Assembly (NCBI RefSeq): GCF_017896165.1
Contig: NZ_JAFCNB010000020.1
Span: forward strand, 61,733-125,732
Reading direction: 5' to 3'
Origin: Microbispora oryzae
GTDB lineage: Bacteria; Actinomycetota; Actinomycetes; Streptosporangiales; Streptosporangiaceae
DNA length: 64,000 bases
A program made the translations under genes and the position numbers. The notes beneath the pieces were generated by a model that did no database searches, was not told the origin of the DNA, and saw only the letters and a list, made by a program, of their open reading frames with translations. This document shows positions 1 to 8,971 of the stretch, piece after piece (position 1 is the first letter of the stretch; each line of letters opens with the position of its first letter).

Positions 1-1619
1 CTGCGGGCGGCCTCGAACGCGGCCAGCGGGAGCACCAGCCCGCGGGCGCGGCGGGCCAGCCGGTCGGCGCCGCGCAGCGTGGGCCACACCGGGCGCAGCG
101 CCAGCGCGGAGCCCGCGGTGAGCAGCAGCGCCGGAGCGAGCACGCGGACGGTGTCGGCGGGGGAGCCGGAGCCGGTGGGCTGGTCGCGCAGTTGCCACCA
201 CCCCACGGCGGCGAACGCGACGAGGAGCAGGTCGGCCCCGGAGCGGGCCAGCAGTTCCCGCCGGTGCCGGCGGTCGCCGCCCGTGGAGGCGGGCCGTACG
301 GACAGGGCGACGAGCAGCGCCGCGAGCCCCAGCGCACCGCAGGCGACGGCGAGCACCTGGACGCCGGTCACGGCCGGACGGGCGGCGAGCCCGGCCCCCG
401 CCAGCGGCGGCAGGTGAGTCAGCGCGGCGTGCAGCGCGGACGAGGCGGGGACCGCGACCGCGGTGGCGAGGACGGCGAGCGCGCCCGCTTCGACGGTGGC
501 GGTGACGGCGAACTGGCCGCGGCCGACGCCCAGCGACGACAGCAGGGCGGTCTCCTCGGCGCGTACGCCGGCGGTGAGCCGGCCCGCCAGGGCGAGGGCG
601 GTCGCGGTCAGGGCGACGCCGAGGACGGCGACGGTGAGCACGGCGGCGGCGGTGACCCGCTGCTGGTCGTGGGCGGCGATCAGGGTCGACGGCAGCTGCG
701 ACGCGACCCGTTCGATCTGGATCCGGTCGCCGAGGACGTGGGCCAGCCTGCGGTCGGCGCCCAGCACGGCGACGGCGACGGCCTCGAGGTCGCGGGTGGT
801 GGGGGCGGACAGGTCGGGATGGGCGGTGATCTCCAGCCGGTCGACGGTGGAGCCGCCGGCGAGCAGGTCAGCCAGGTCGACGATGAACGGCCCGTAGGCG
901 TGGACCGGCTGGACCGACCGGCCGTCGTGGTAGGCGAGGTCGAATCCGGCTGCGGCGAGCGGGTCGCGCTCCCAGCCCGCGCCGGGCAGCGGCCGCACGA
1001 CCCCGACGACGATGACGTCGAGCCCTTCGGCGTGTTCGCCGGACAGCTCCGCGCCGAGGTGGACCCGGCTGCCGGGGGTGAGGCCGAGCAGCCGCGCGGT
1101 GGGTTCGAGGACGACCGCCTCCATCGGAGACGCGGGCGGCGCGGCCCCGGCCCCGGCTGTCCCGGCCCTTGGCCAGCGTCCGGCGGTCAGCCGGGCGCGG
1201 GCCGTCAGGTCCTCCACGGCCGACAGGTAGGTCTCGGTGGGGACGCCCGATCCACCGGACCCCGTCGCCTGACCCGCTCCCCGTGCTGTGGCGCGCGCGG
1301 GTCGCGGCAGCCACCGCATCACGGACGACGCGCGCGCGGCGGTCGTCACGGCGAACGGGGAGAGCGCCGAGGTCAGCACGCCCCGGGTGTCGTCGGCGAC
1401 GGACCGCGCGTCCGGGCCGCGGACGGTGACGGTGAAGGCGGTGACGTCGACCCGGTCCGCGGCGGCCTGGGACGCCGCCGCCTCCAGCGCCCGGTCAGCC
1501 GTGCGGGTGAGGAGCAGGGCGCAGGTGCCCAGCAGGGTGGGGCCGACCATGGCGACCGCCAGGAGGGCGGCCAGCAGCGGCCACTGCGCGCGGGCGCGGC
1601 GGGCGAGCAGCCTCAGCAC
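1..1619 (-). CDS. FtsX-like ABC transporter permease (3' end cut off by window)
   Basis: Membrane subunit of a MacB/LolCE-type ABC exporter. The reading frame is open from a GTG at 1619 to the window edge, about 539 residues, with no stop. A GGAG lies about 6 bases before the GTG. The N-terminus reads MLRLLARRARAQWPLLAALL, so TM1 falls near residues 12-35, followed by a long extracytoplasmic domain (about 40-290) and then hydrophobic segments near 300-440, the FtsX layout. It follows the ATPase gene by 16 bases, so all three genes are one operon. The long open frame on the opposite strand here is rich in Arg/Gly/Gln and is a GC-skew shadow. The substrate cannot be told from sequence. Confidence 0.85.
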   Translation of the reverse strand, partial: MLRLLARRARAQWPLLAALLAVAMVGPTLLGTCALLLTRTADRALEAAASQAAADRVDVTAFTVTVRGPDARSVADDTRGVLTSALSPFAVTTAARASSVMRWLPRPARATARGAGQATGSGGSGVPTETYLSAVEDLTARARLTAGRWPRAGTAGAGAAPPASPMEAVVLEPTARLLGLTPGSRVHLGAELSGEHAEGLDVIVVGVVRPLPGAGWERDPLAAAGFDLAYHDGRSVQPVHAYGPFIVDLADLLAGGSTVDRLEITAHPDLSAPTTRDLEAVAVAVLGADRRLAHVLGDRIQIERVASQLPSTLIAAHDQQRVTAAAVLTVAVLGVALTATALALAGRLTAGVRAEETALLSSLGVGRGQFAVTATVEAGALAVLATAVAVPASSALHAALTHLPPLAGAGLAARPAVTGVQVLAVACGALGLAALLVALSVRPASTGGDRRHRRELLARSGADLLLVAFAAVGWWQLRDQPTGSGSPADTVRVLAPALLLTAGSALALRPVWPTLRGADRLARRARGLVLPLAAFEAAR

Positions 1620-1635
1620 GGGCGACTCCGGACGG

Positions 1636-2376
1636 TCACGTGACGTCCTGCCCGCCGGCCTGCTCACCGAGCTGTCCTTCGAGGCGTCCGTCGGCGATCC
1701 GGATCACCCGGTCCGCCAGCGCGACCATCGTCGGGTCGTGCGTGGACACCAGCGCCGTCACGCCCTCCGACTCCACCACACCGCGGAGCAGCGCCATGAC
1801 GGAAAGGCCTGTTTCCGCGTCGAGTTGCCCGGTCGGCTCGTCGGCGATGAGCAGCCGGGGCGACGCGGCCAGGGCGCGCGCGATCGCCACCCGCTGCTGC
1901 TGGCCGCCGGACAGCTCGCCCGGACGCTGCCGGGCGTGGTCGGCCAGGCCCACCAGCTCAAGCAGCAGTTCGACGCGGCGCTCGCGTTCCGCCGCGGGCA
2001 CGCGGGCCAGCCGTAACGGGGCGCCGACGTTCTCCGCGGCCGACAGCACCGGGATCAGGCCGAACGTCTGGAACACGTACGCGACCCTGTCGCGGCGCAG
2101 CCGGGACAGTCCGTCCTCGTCGAGGGCCGTGACGTCGGTGCCGTCGACGAGCACGGTCCCGGAGTCCGGGCGGTCAAGACCGCCGATGACGTTGAGCAGT
2201 GTGGTCTTCCCGGAGCCGGACCGGCCGATGAGGGCGGCCATGGTGCCGGGCGCGAGGTCGAACGACACGTCCCGCAGAGCGTGGACGGCGGAGGGCCCGG
2301 CGCCGAAACTCCGGTGGACGCCGCGCACGCTGAGCAGCGGCCCGGCGTTCGGCTCAGTGCTCGGCGCGGCGCTCAC
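1636..2376 (-). CDS. ABC transporter ATP-binding protein, MacB/LolD type
   Basis: Nucleotide-binding subunit (246 residues) that powers the neighbouring FtsX-like permease. Visible motifs: Walker A GRSGSGKT (51-58), Q-loop near VFQTFGL (101-107), ABC signature LSGGQQQR (155-162), Walker B LLIADE (175-180), H-loop in VSTHDPTM near residue 218. Length and motif spacing are typical of the LolD/MacB ATPase class. Its start overlaps the end of the upstream ATPase gene by 4 bases (ATGA), which implies translational coupling. Two different ATPases serving one permease suggests a heterodimeric motor; that is inference. Confidence 0.92.
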   Translation of the reverse strand: MSAAPSTEPNAGPLLSVRGVHRSFGAGPSAVHALRDVSFDLAPGTMAALIGRSGSGKTTLLNVIGGLDRPDSGTVLVDGTDVTALDEDGLSRLRRDRVAYVFQTFGLIPVLSAAENVGAPLRLARVPAAERERRVELLLELVGLADHARQRPGELSGGQQQRVAIARALAASPRLLIADEPTGQLDAETGLSVMALLRGVVESEGVTALVSTHDPTMVALADRVIRIADGRLEGQLGEQAGGQDVT

Positions 2377-3305
2377 GTGTGCTCGCCGGCGTCGGGGCGG
2401 ATCGCGACGTGGTCGGCCTCGAGCGCCAGCCGGACCCGCCTGGTCAGCGCCAGCGCCTCACGGTAGTCGCGCGGCACCTGCACCCGTCCCGCGCGGTCCA
2501 TCACGGCGTACTCCTCGGCGATCACCCGCGTGTCGCCGTCGGCGTCGGTGGCCGTACGGCGCAGCACCTCGCTGCTGGTGCGCCCGTCGCGGATCGCCAC
2601 GGTCCGCTCGACCTGGCCGCTGACCGCCGGGTCGTGGGTCACGACGACGACGGTGACCCCGAGACGCCGGTTCACCTCGCGCAACGTCCCGAAGACCTCG
2701 GCTGAGGTGGCGGTGTCGAGTTCGCCGGTCGGCTCGTCGGCGAGCAGGACGCGGGGCTCGTTGGCGAGGGCCACCGCGATGGCGACCCGCATCTGCTGTC
2801 CGCCGGACAGTTGCGCGGGCCGCCGGTCGGCGAGGTCGGCGACGCCGAGGGCGTCCAGCAGTTCTGCCGCGCGAGCCCGGCGGACGCGGGCCGGCGTGCG
2901 GGCCGCCGTCATCGGCAGGTCGATCATCTGCCGCGCGGTCAGATACGGCACGAGGTTGGCCGCCGTCTGCTGCCGGACGAATCCGACCGTGTGCCGCCGA
3001 TAGCGCACGCGGTCGGCACGGGACATCGACAGCAGGTCCCACCGGTCGACGCGGGCCCGTCCCGCGGTGGGCGCGTCGATCCCGGCGAGGATGGAGAGCA
3101 AGGTCGACTTGCCCGACCCGGACGCTCCGACGACGGCGACCATCTCGCCGCTCTCCACGAGCAGGTCGAGCCCCTGCAGAGCCTGCACCTCGATCGATCC
3201 GGACTGGTAGATCCGCACCAGGCTCTCGCACACGATCAGCGCGTCCCGGCCGAACTCCGGAGCCTTCGGCGGCGGCTGCGGCAGGGACAGTGGTGTGGTG
3301 GCCAT
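2373..3305 (-). CDS. ABC transporter ATP-binding protein with C-terminal AbrB/SpoVT-like extension
   Basis: First gene of the exporter operon, 310 residues. Walker A GASGSGKS (60-67), signature LSGGQQMR (167-174), Walker B VLLADE (186-191), H-loop VVTHDP (221-226). After the normal ATPase end (about 245) comes an extra ~65 residues; 265-304 read AEEYAVMDRAGRVQVPRDYR onward and match the swapped-hairpin AbrB/SpoVT pattern (D-x-x-G-R-hydrophobic-x-hydrophobic-P-x-x-x-R-x-x-L then VRLALE and VAIRP). An ATG at 3335 is possible, but it lies inside an inverted repeat; the ATG at 3305 has a strong GGAGG about 6 bases upstream, so I chose 3305. Confidence 0.9.
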   Translation of the reverse strand: MATTPLSLPQPPPKAPEFGRDALIVCESLVRIYQSGSIEVQALQGLDLLVESGEMVAVVGASGSGKSTLLSILAGIDAPTAGRARVDRWDLLSMSRADRVRYRRHTVGFVRQQTAANLVPYLTARQMIDLPMTAARTPARVRRARAAELLDALGVADLADRRPAQLSGGQQMRVAIAVALANEPRVLLADEPTGELDTATSAEVFGTLREVNRRLGVTVVVVTHDPAVSGQVERTVAIRDGRTSSEVLRRTATDADGDTRVIAEEYAVMDRAGRVQVPRDYREALALTRRVRLALEADHVAIRPDAGEHT

Positions 3306-3332
3306 CCCCCTCCTCCGGTCCGGCGGCGCTGA

Positions 3333-3362
3333 CATCGGGACCAGACTCTATTGGTCCCGATG
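3333..3362. promoter_or_regulatory. Inverted repeat, probable operator of the ABC exporter operon
   Basis: Perfect 11-base arms CATCGGGACCA (3333-3343) and TGGTCCCGATG (3352-3362) around an 8-base spacer. It sits 28 bases upstream of the preferred ATPase start at 3305, where a repressor site would be expected. No regulator gene lies next to it inside the window. Confidence 0.65.
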
Positions 3363-3607
3363 TGTCCGGGCCAATGCCCATAACACTGATTAGGGCTCCG
3401 GAGTGACGGTGGGCAGCCTGGCCCCGGAAGACGCGGCCTTGTGTGTCGTTGTGCACGTTCGGGCTGTTGTGTGGATTTGTGCGCAGAACGGCGGAGCGGG
3501 TCTTCCTAATGTGATCGTCGTCCGGAGCGGACGGCACCGTCAAACGCCCCGGACGACAGGTCGGCCCGTGGGGGCCGAGTGGTTTCACACGAAGGAAGTT
3601 CACCCTC

Positions 3608-4102
3608 ATGCGCAAGCTCAGCAGCGTTCTCGCCGGTACGGTCCTCGCCGGCGCCCTGGCGGCCGGCGCCGCGGCGGCCCCGGCCCAGGCGGCCACCGCG
3701 AGCACCACGAGCACCGCGAGCGCGGCGTCGGCGTCGTCCGCGCAGTCCGCGCAGTCCGCGCAGTACGTCAAGCACTGGTTCTCCGGCTACTCCTCCTTCG
3801 GGCGGGGCGAGTCCCGTGGGGAGCGGTCGTTCTACAAGGGCTACTGGTACTTCTCCGGCGGCCGCTACTACTTCGACATCACGGCCTGGGACCGTGACCG
3901 CGACGGCCAGTCGACCTACGTGGACTTCTGGTACCACGACGACCGGGGCTGGCACCTGGGTCACCGCTTCACCACCCGCGGCACGGGCGAGTGGCGCTTC
4001 TCCTACGGCCGGGGCGGCGGCTTCGACGGCTTCCGCGTCCACCTCGGCGAAGGCACCACCCGCGACCTCGATTGGGGCTCCTACTACCGCCACTCCTTCT
4101 GA
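3608..4102 (+). CDS. secreted hypothetical protein
   Basis: 164 residues. Sec signal peptide: MRKLSS, hydrophobic stretch with many Ala, and an APAQA-A cleavage site near residue 29. A Ser/Thr/Ala linker (30-52, with a repeated QSA) leads to a compact aromatic-rich domain (53-164) full of Tyr, Trp, Phe, Arg and Gly (for example YKGYWYFSGGRYYFDITAWD). No cysteines or enzyme motif are visible, so a small beta-rich exported protein is likely. GAAGGAA about 11 bases upstream can serve as ribosome site. The 302-bp gap upstream (3306-3607) holds the operator above, a TAATGT -10-like hexamer at 3507-3512 and 9-base arms GTCGTCCGG/CCGGACGAC at 3517-3525 and 3549-3557. Function unknown. Confidence 0.8.
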   Translation: MRKLSSVLAGTVLAGALAAGAAAAPAQAATASTTSTASAASASSAQSAQSAQYVKHWFSGYSSFGRGESRGERSFYKGYWYFSGGRYYFDITAWDRDRDGQSTYVDFWYHDDRGWHLGHRFTTRGTGEWRFSYGRGGGFDGFRVHLGEGTTRDLDWGSYYRHSF

Positions 4103-4115
4103 CCTGACCGCCTCA

Positions 4116-4144
4116 GGCCCCTTCCCGGTCTTCCGGAAGGGGCC
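4116..4144. terminator. bidirectional hairpin between convergent genes
   Basis: Perfect 10-bp stem GGCCCCTTCC (4116-4125) / GGAAGGGGCC (4135-4144) with a 9-base loop, between the secreted protein gene and the methyltransferase gene. No U-tract on either side, as is usual in actinobacteria. Confidence 0.75.
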
Positions 4145-4155
4145 GCCCGCCGGGC

Positions 4156-4977
4156 TCAGGGCAGCCGGCCGACCGCTCCCACGGCGCCGATCCCGTCCTT
4201 AACGGCGGGATCGGGCTCGGGGGCCCATGGATCCGGCCGCCATTCGTGGAGTGGGACGAGCCCCGGCTCAAGCAGCTCGAATCCGGTGAAGAACGACCGG
4301 ATCTGCGCGTCGCTGCGGGGGGTCGCGCCTCCCGCCGGCGTGGTGGTGTAGACCTCGCGCGCCTGCCGCATCTCCTCCTCGCTGAGGTCGCCCAGGGTCC
4401 CGTGTGAGATCACGAGGTGACTGCCCCCTGGGAGCGCGTCGCGGAGGGTGCCGACGATCCGATGACATTCGGCGTCGTCGGTGATGAAGTGCAGGACGGC
4501 CAGCAGGAGCACGGCCAGCGGCTGGTCGAAGTCGAGATGCGCCCGCACCTCGCGGTGATCGAGAATCGACCGCGGGTCGCGCAGGTCGGCCGACACGACC
4601 CGGGTGAGGCGGTTCTCGTCCAGCAGGGCGCGGGCGTGGACGAGCACGATCGGGTCGTTGTCGACGTAGACGACCCGCGACTCCGGCGCCACCCGCTGCG
4701 CCACCTGGTGCACGTTCTCCTGGGTCGGCAGACCGGTGCCGATGTCGAGGAACTGCCGGATCCCCGACTCCGCGAGGGTCCGGACGACCCGGCCGAGGAA
4801 GGCCCGGTTGATCCGTGCGATGTCCCGGATGTTCGGCGCGAGGGAGATGATCTTCTCGGCGGCCTGCCGGTCGGACGCGAAGTTGTCCTTGCCTCCAAGG
4901 TAATAGTCGTAGATCCGCGCCACGCTCGGCGTGCTCGGGTCCACGACCCACCAGGGAGTCTTGTCCTGACCGGTCAC
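4156..4977 (-). CDS. SAM-dependent methyltransferase (PF04672-type)
   Basis: 273 residues. Matches the actinobacterial S-adenosylmethionine methyltransferase family of PF04672: N-terminal VARIYDYYLGGKDNFASDR (about 19-37), Rossmann motif I FLDIGTGLPTQENVH (about 77-91), acidic motif II VVYVDNDPIVLVHA (103-116), then ADLRDPRSIL and a catalytic-core segment PLAVLLLAVLHFITDD. The acceptor is unknown; the family is expanded in actinomycetes. It stands alone, convergent with the secreted protein gene. An imperfect TTGAC-GTGGA-GTCAA repeat (5060-5074) lies upstream. Confidence 0.9.
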   Translation of the reverse strand: MTGQDKTPWWVVDPSTPSVARIYDYYLGGKDNFASDRQAAEKIISLAPNIRDIARINRAFLGRVVRTLAESGIRQFLDIGTGLPTQENVHQVAQRVAPESRVVYVDNDPIVLVHARALLDENRLTRVVSADLRDPRSILDHREVRAHLDFDQPLAVLLLAVLHFITDDAECHRIVGTLRDALPGGSHLVISHGTLGDLSEEEMRQAREVYTTTPAGGATPRSDAQIRSFFTGFELLEPGLVPLHEWRPDPWAPEPDPAVKDGIGAVGAVGRLP

Positions 4978-5185
4978 GCAATCGCCCCCCGGATCGCCGT
5001 AACGGTGTCATCGCCGCCGACGGCCACTCTACCGATCATGCTTCGATATTTGTTGCTATTTGACGTGGAGTCAACACGGGGGGAGAGCGGGATGATCTGC
5101 GACGGGTGTGACGTTCGCCCCTGAGACACGTGACCGCGCTCGGGCCCGGAGACGGGCGGCGAGCCGGCGTCGAACAGGAGAGCAG

Positions 5186-5992
5186 ATGACCGACAGGGCC
5201 GATCAGCCGATCAAGACGCTGCGGGCGGGGGCCGACGACCTCGCCTCTTTCGTACGGAGCCGCACGCCCGACGACCTCGCGCGCGGATCCGGGGCGTCCG
5301 AGTGGGACGTCTCCCAGGTGCTGAGCCACCTGGGCAGCGGCGCGGAGATCAGCCTGGCCACACTCGAGGGCGCTCTCGCCGGCGGCGGCGCCCCGGAGCG
5401 GGAGTGGATCACGGGCGTGTGGGCCCGATGGGACGGCAGGTCCAGGACCGAGCGGGCCGAGGCGTTCCTCGACGCCAACGAGGCGCTGGTGAGCCGTCTT
5501 GAGGGTCTGGACGAGGAGACCCGGGAGCGGCTGCGCGTTCCGCTGTGGTTCCCGGGCGACCCTCTCGACCTGGCGGGCTTCGTGGGCATGCGCCTTACCG
5601 AGTTCACCTATCACGTCTGGGACGTCAAGGTCGCGTTCGACCCCGAGGCGGCCCTCGACCCGGCCGCCGTCGACCTGCTCGTCGACAACGCCGGCACCCT
5701 GCTCCGCTGGGCGGGCAAGGCCGAGGGGCTGGGCGGACGCAGGGCGACGATCGAGGTCCGGCTCGGCTCGCCCGAGCGGGTCTTCGGCCTGGAGATCGGC
5801 GAGGCGGTAGCAGTGGCCGACGTTCCGGCGGAGCCGGACGCCGTGCTGACCGCCCCCGCCGAGTGGTGGCTCCGCCTGGTCTCGGGACGCCACGCGCCGG
5901 AGCACACACCCGCGAACGTGGAGCTGATCGGCAAGTCCGGCGGCGACGCGCTCACGATCGACGACCTGCGCCGGGTCTTCCCCGGGTTCTGA
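5186..5992 (+). CDS. maleylpyruvate isomerase-family mycothiol-dependent protein (DinB-like)
   Basis: 268 residues. The N-terminal four-helix DinB-like domain has the family pattern WDVSQVLSHLGSGAEI, with the His expected to bind a divalent metal, followed by LTEFTYHVWDVKVAFDP, where the second HxxD cluster lies. A C-terminal SCP2-like beta domain follows (about 190-268). Such proteins are thought to use mycothiol as cofactor or substrate; the exact reaction is not predictable. The frame is open further upstream, but the ATG at 5186 has AGGAG 5 bases before it and the upstream codons are Arg-rich and unlike the family. Confidence 0.85.
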   Translation: MTDRADQPIKTLRAGADDLASFVRSRTPDDLARGSGASEWDVSQVLSHLGSGAEISLATLEGALAGGGAPEREWITGVWARWDGRSRTERAEAFLDANEALVSRLEGLDEETRERLRVPLWFPGDPLDLAGFVGMRLTEFTYHVWDVKVAFDPEAALDPAAVDLLVDNAGTLLRWAGKAEGLGGRRATIEVRLGSPERVFGLEIGEAVAVADVPAEPDAVLTAPAEWWLRLVSGRHAPEHTPANVELIGKSGGDALTIDDLRRVFPGF

Positions 5993-6023
5993 CGCGCGCT
6001 CCGGCCCCGCGCCTCAGTACGGC

Positions 6024-7193
6024 TCACCGCGACGACGGGTGCGACCGGCGCGGCAGGTCGAAGAGCCATCTGGCGCCCGCCCGCAGCAGGACCCGGTGCA
6101 GCGCCAGGCACAGCCCCACCAGGAGCGCCGTGACGACCACCGGCTCGCCGGCCGCCACCAGGACGCGTACGGCGGGCGGGGTCGAGAGGCGCGCGACGGC
6201 GGACAGCGGGCCGGTGAGCGCGAGGTCGAGCAGCGCGAGCAGCGGCATGTGTAAGACGTAGACCGGCAGCGTCGTGCGGCCCAGCCGGGCGAGTGCGCGG
6301 GCCGGCCACGGACGCCGTGCCACCCCTGCCACCTGTTCCACCTGCTCCACCCGTGCCACCCGTGCGGCCGCCGTCAGGCCGAACACGGTCGCGAGGACGC
6401 AGACCGCGGGCCACACGCCCGGCCAGGTCCGCGCCCCCGCGACCGCGGTGGCCGCCAGGGCCGTGCCGTACGCGGCGGCCGTGAGAAGGAGCCGGCGCGT
6501 GGTCGCGGTCGCGACCAGCCGTTCTATCAGGGGCCGGAAACGCGCCCCGGCCAGGAAGAAGAACAGGTTGGCGTAGACGCCGCCGCGGTCGCCCGGCGTC
6601 TCCAGCACGCCCGCGGCGGTCGCGGCCGAGAGCGCCAGGGCCGCCGCCGTCACCAGGCTCCCGGGCAGCCGGCGGGTCGCCTTCGCTATCGGGAAGTAGA
6701 GCGCGAGGGCGTATAGATACCAGAGGTTCGAGGGGGTCACGGTGAGCTGGCCGAGCAGTTCGCCCAGGTCGCGGGCACGGGCGGTGCCGAATCCCGGGGC
6801 GGGCGCGAGGAGCGCGGTGTGGATCAGCAGCCACACCGCGTACAGGTAGAGCCATCTGGCCGTCTTCGACCGCAGCAGCCCCCGCCACGGCCGGTTCACC
6901 GCGCCCGTGGCGAACATGCCGGACACGGTGAAGAAGAGCGGCATGCGGAGCGGCACGAGCTGTTCGGTCAGCGCGCCCCATGCGCCGGGGACGGGCCAGG
7001 CGTGCCAGTCGATCCGCAGGTAGTGCTTGGTGACCACGTGCCACAGCACGACGAGCGGGATGCACGCGCCCTTGGCGACATCGGCCCAGACCTCCCGTTC
7101 CCGGCCGCTCCGCCCGGGGGACCGCGGGGCGGGGCGGGCCAGGAGCGACGTCGGGCCGGTGGACGCGGGTACGCGTCGGAGCGCGGAGCACAT
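6024..7193 (-). CDS. acyltransferase 3 family membrane protein
   Basis: About 389 residues, roughly ten TM segments. Family signs: N-terminal VAKGACIPLVVLWHVV with the conserved His in TM1, then PLRMPLFFTVSGMFA (the F-x-x-S-G motif), a W-Y-L motif (SNLWYLYALALYF) and the C-terminal TTLPVYVLHMPLL. Proteins of this type (PF01757) move acyl groups onto surface glycans, lipids or secondary metabolites. I prefer the ATG at 7193 because GGAGGTG sits just upstream; an ATG at 7238 is also in frame. Monocistronic; substrate unknown. Confidence 0.87.
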   Translation of the reverse strand: MCSALRRVPASTGPTSLLARPAPRSPGRSGREREVWADVAKGACIPLVVLWHVVTKHYLRIDWHAWPVPGAWGALTEQLVPLRMPLFFTVSGMFATGAVNRPWRGLLRSKTARWLYLYAVWLLIHTALLAPAPGFGTARARDLGELLGQLTVTPSNLWYLYALALYFPIAKATRRLPGSLVTAAALALSAATAAGVLETPGDRGGVYANLFFFLAGARFRPLIERLVATATTRRLLLTAAAYGTALAATAVAGARTWPGVWPAVCVLATVFGLTAAARVARVEQVEQVAGVARRPWPARALARLGRTTLPVYVLHMPLLALLDLALTGPLSAVARLSTPPAVRVLVAAGEPVVVTALLVGLCLALHRVLLRAGARWLFDLPRRSHPSSR

Positions 7194-7348
7194 GGGCACC
7201 TCCGGGAGCCGGGGGCGCCGGATGACGCCCTCGGCCACCTTCGGTGGGCAACATGTCCAGGTTGTCCGCGTGCTGTGTGAGGTCGCGCTCTATCGCGTAT
7301 CCGTCGTGTATCGCGTGAGACCAACCTCAGACCAACCTCAGACCACCG

Positions 7349-8971
7349 TCAGACCACCGGCAGGTCGCGACGGCGCAGGCCGGCGAGCCCGGCGGCGGCC
7401 AGCACCGCCGCGACGGCCGTGAGCCAGAGCAGCGGTGTCACACTCATCGCGCCTCCGGGCAGCCGGGGCACATGCGTGAACGGCGAGACGTCGACGACCC
7501 GCTGGTCGAGGCCGAGCGCCGTGCCGACCAGGCCGACCAGCAGGCAGACGACGAGCGCGCCCCAGCTGACGGCAGACAGCCGGGGCAGCAGGCCGAAAAG
7601 CGCCAGCGCGATCGCGGCGAGCACCCAGACGGCGGGCAGCTGCACCATCGCGCCGGCCAGCACGCGGGGCGCCTCCCGGCCCACGTCGCCGGTGTTCAGC
7701 CCGTGGGTCAGCCCCATCGCGAGCCCGGCGGCGGCGAGGACGACGGCCGGCCCAAGCAGGGAGAAGACGAGGTGGCCCGCCGCCCAGCGGAGCCGTCCGA
7801 CGGCGGTGCCGAGCACGGGCTCGGCCCGGCCGGCCGCCTCCTCCGCGCGCATCCGGAGCGTCGCCTGGATGGCGTATCCGGCGGCGATCAGCCCGAACAG
7901 GCCGAGCATGCCGGCCAGATAGCTGTCGATGAGGCCGGACGCGCCCCCGAGGCGGGCGAAGACGTCCGCCATCTGGGGCGCCTCCTTGAGGAGGTCGCCG
8001 AGCCCGCCGGCGAGATATCCGAGCACCACGCCGAGCGCCACGAACCCGGAGACCCACCCGGCGAGCAGACCCCGGTGGAGGCGCCAGGCGAGCGCCAGCG
8101 GCGACCGCAGGCCCGGCCCCGCCGACGACGGGCCGAGCCGCGCCGGCAGCAGCCCCGCCCCGATGTCGCGCCGGTTCGACAGAGCGACGGCCGCCACAGC
8201 GAGCACGACGGACGCGACGACGGCGAGGCCCGCGGCCCACCAGCGGGCGGCCCCGTACGGGTCGATCTGGTGCACCCAGCCGATCGGGGAGACCCAGGTC
8301 AGCCAGGACAGCGTGCCGGAGGCCGACAGGCTGCTGATGTCGCCCACCACGCCCAGCACGTAGGCGAGGCCGAGGACGCCGATCGCGAGGCCGCGCGCGC
8401 TGCCCGCCCCGCTGGTGAGCTGGGCCGCGACGGCGCCGACCCCGGCGAACGCGACGCCCGCTGCCGCCAGCTCCGCCCCGAAGGCCCACGACCCGGCGGA
8501 GGGCAGCCCCTTGCCGATCGTCGAGACCGCCGTGATCAGACCGAGCACCAGGCTCGCGCCCCAGGTCGCCGCCAGCGCGGCGGCCAGGGGAGCGTGCCGC
8601 CCGACCACGGTCGAGCCGAGCAACTCCCGGCGACCGGCCTCCTCGTCGGTGCGGGTGTGCCTGATGACGGTGAGGATCGCGCACAGCCCGATCACGATGG
8701 GGAGGAACCCGGCGCGCCAGGCCACCAGGTCGCCCAGGCCCGATCCCGCCAGCCGGCCGTACAGCGCCACGAACGCGGCGTTGTTCCCGCTGGTCAGGGC
8801 GTACGCCTGCTGGGCCGCGGCGGTGGGGAAGAGGTCGATGATCGCGGTGACGTACGAGACGGGGAGCACGCCCACGAAGAGCACCCACAGCGGCAGCACC
8901 ACACGGTCGCGCCGCAGGACCAGGCGCAGCAGCCCGCGGGTGCCGGTCAGCTCACGGGTCGCGGCGCTCAT
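7349..8971 (-). CDS. ABC-2 type exporter permease
   Basis: 540 residues with about 12 TM segments in two halves: TM1 near [19 protein letters not shown], further segments around 100-270, then a second half beginning with [17 protein letters not shown]. This long two-half form is typical of actinobacterial permeases annotated as exporters of polyketide antibiotics. The start at 8971 overlaps the ATPase stop (TCAT, 4 bases). An open frame continues upstream into the ATPase gene, but that part is an Arg/Pro-rich shadow. With the TetR and ATPase genes it forms a self-regulated efflux operon. Confidence 0.9.
   Translation of the reverse strand: MSAATRELTGTRGLLRLVLRRDRVVLPLWVLFVGVLPVSYVTAIIDLFPTAAAQQAYALTSGNNAAFVALYGRLAGSGLGDLVAWRAGFLPIVIGLCAILTVIRHTRTDEEAGRRELLGSTVVGRHAPLAAALAATWGASLVLGLITAVSTIGKGLPSAGSWAFGAELAAAGVAFAGVGAVAAQLTSGAGSARGLAIGVLGLAYVLGVVGDISSLSASGTLSWLTWVSPIGWVHQIDPYGAARWWAAGLAVVASVVLAVAAVALSNRRDIGAGLLPARLGPSSAGPGLRSPLALAWRLHRGLLAGWVSGFVALGVVLGYLAGGLGDLLKEAPQMADVFARLGGASGLIDSYLAGMLGLFGLIAAGYAIQATLRMRAEEAAGRAEPVLGTAVGRLRWAAGHLVFSLLGPAVVLAAAGLAMGLTHGLNTGDVGREAPRVLAGAMVQLPAVWVLAAIALALFGLLPRLSAVSWGALVVCLLVGLVGTALGLDQRVVDVSPFTHVPRLPGGAMSVTPLLWLTAVAAVLAAAGLAGLRRRDLPVV

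Noticed and set aside
192..1643. 483-residue open frame on the plus strand
   Set aside because: Gly/Arg/Gln-rich with no fold; it is the opposite-strand shadow of the FtsX-like permease, whose frame is continuous and has TM segments.
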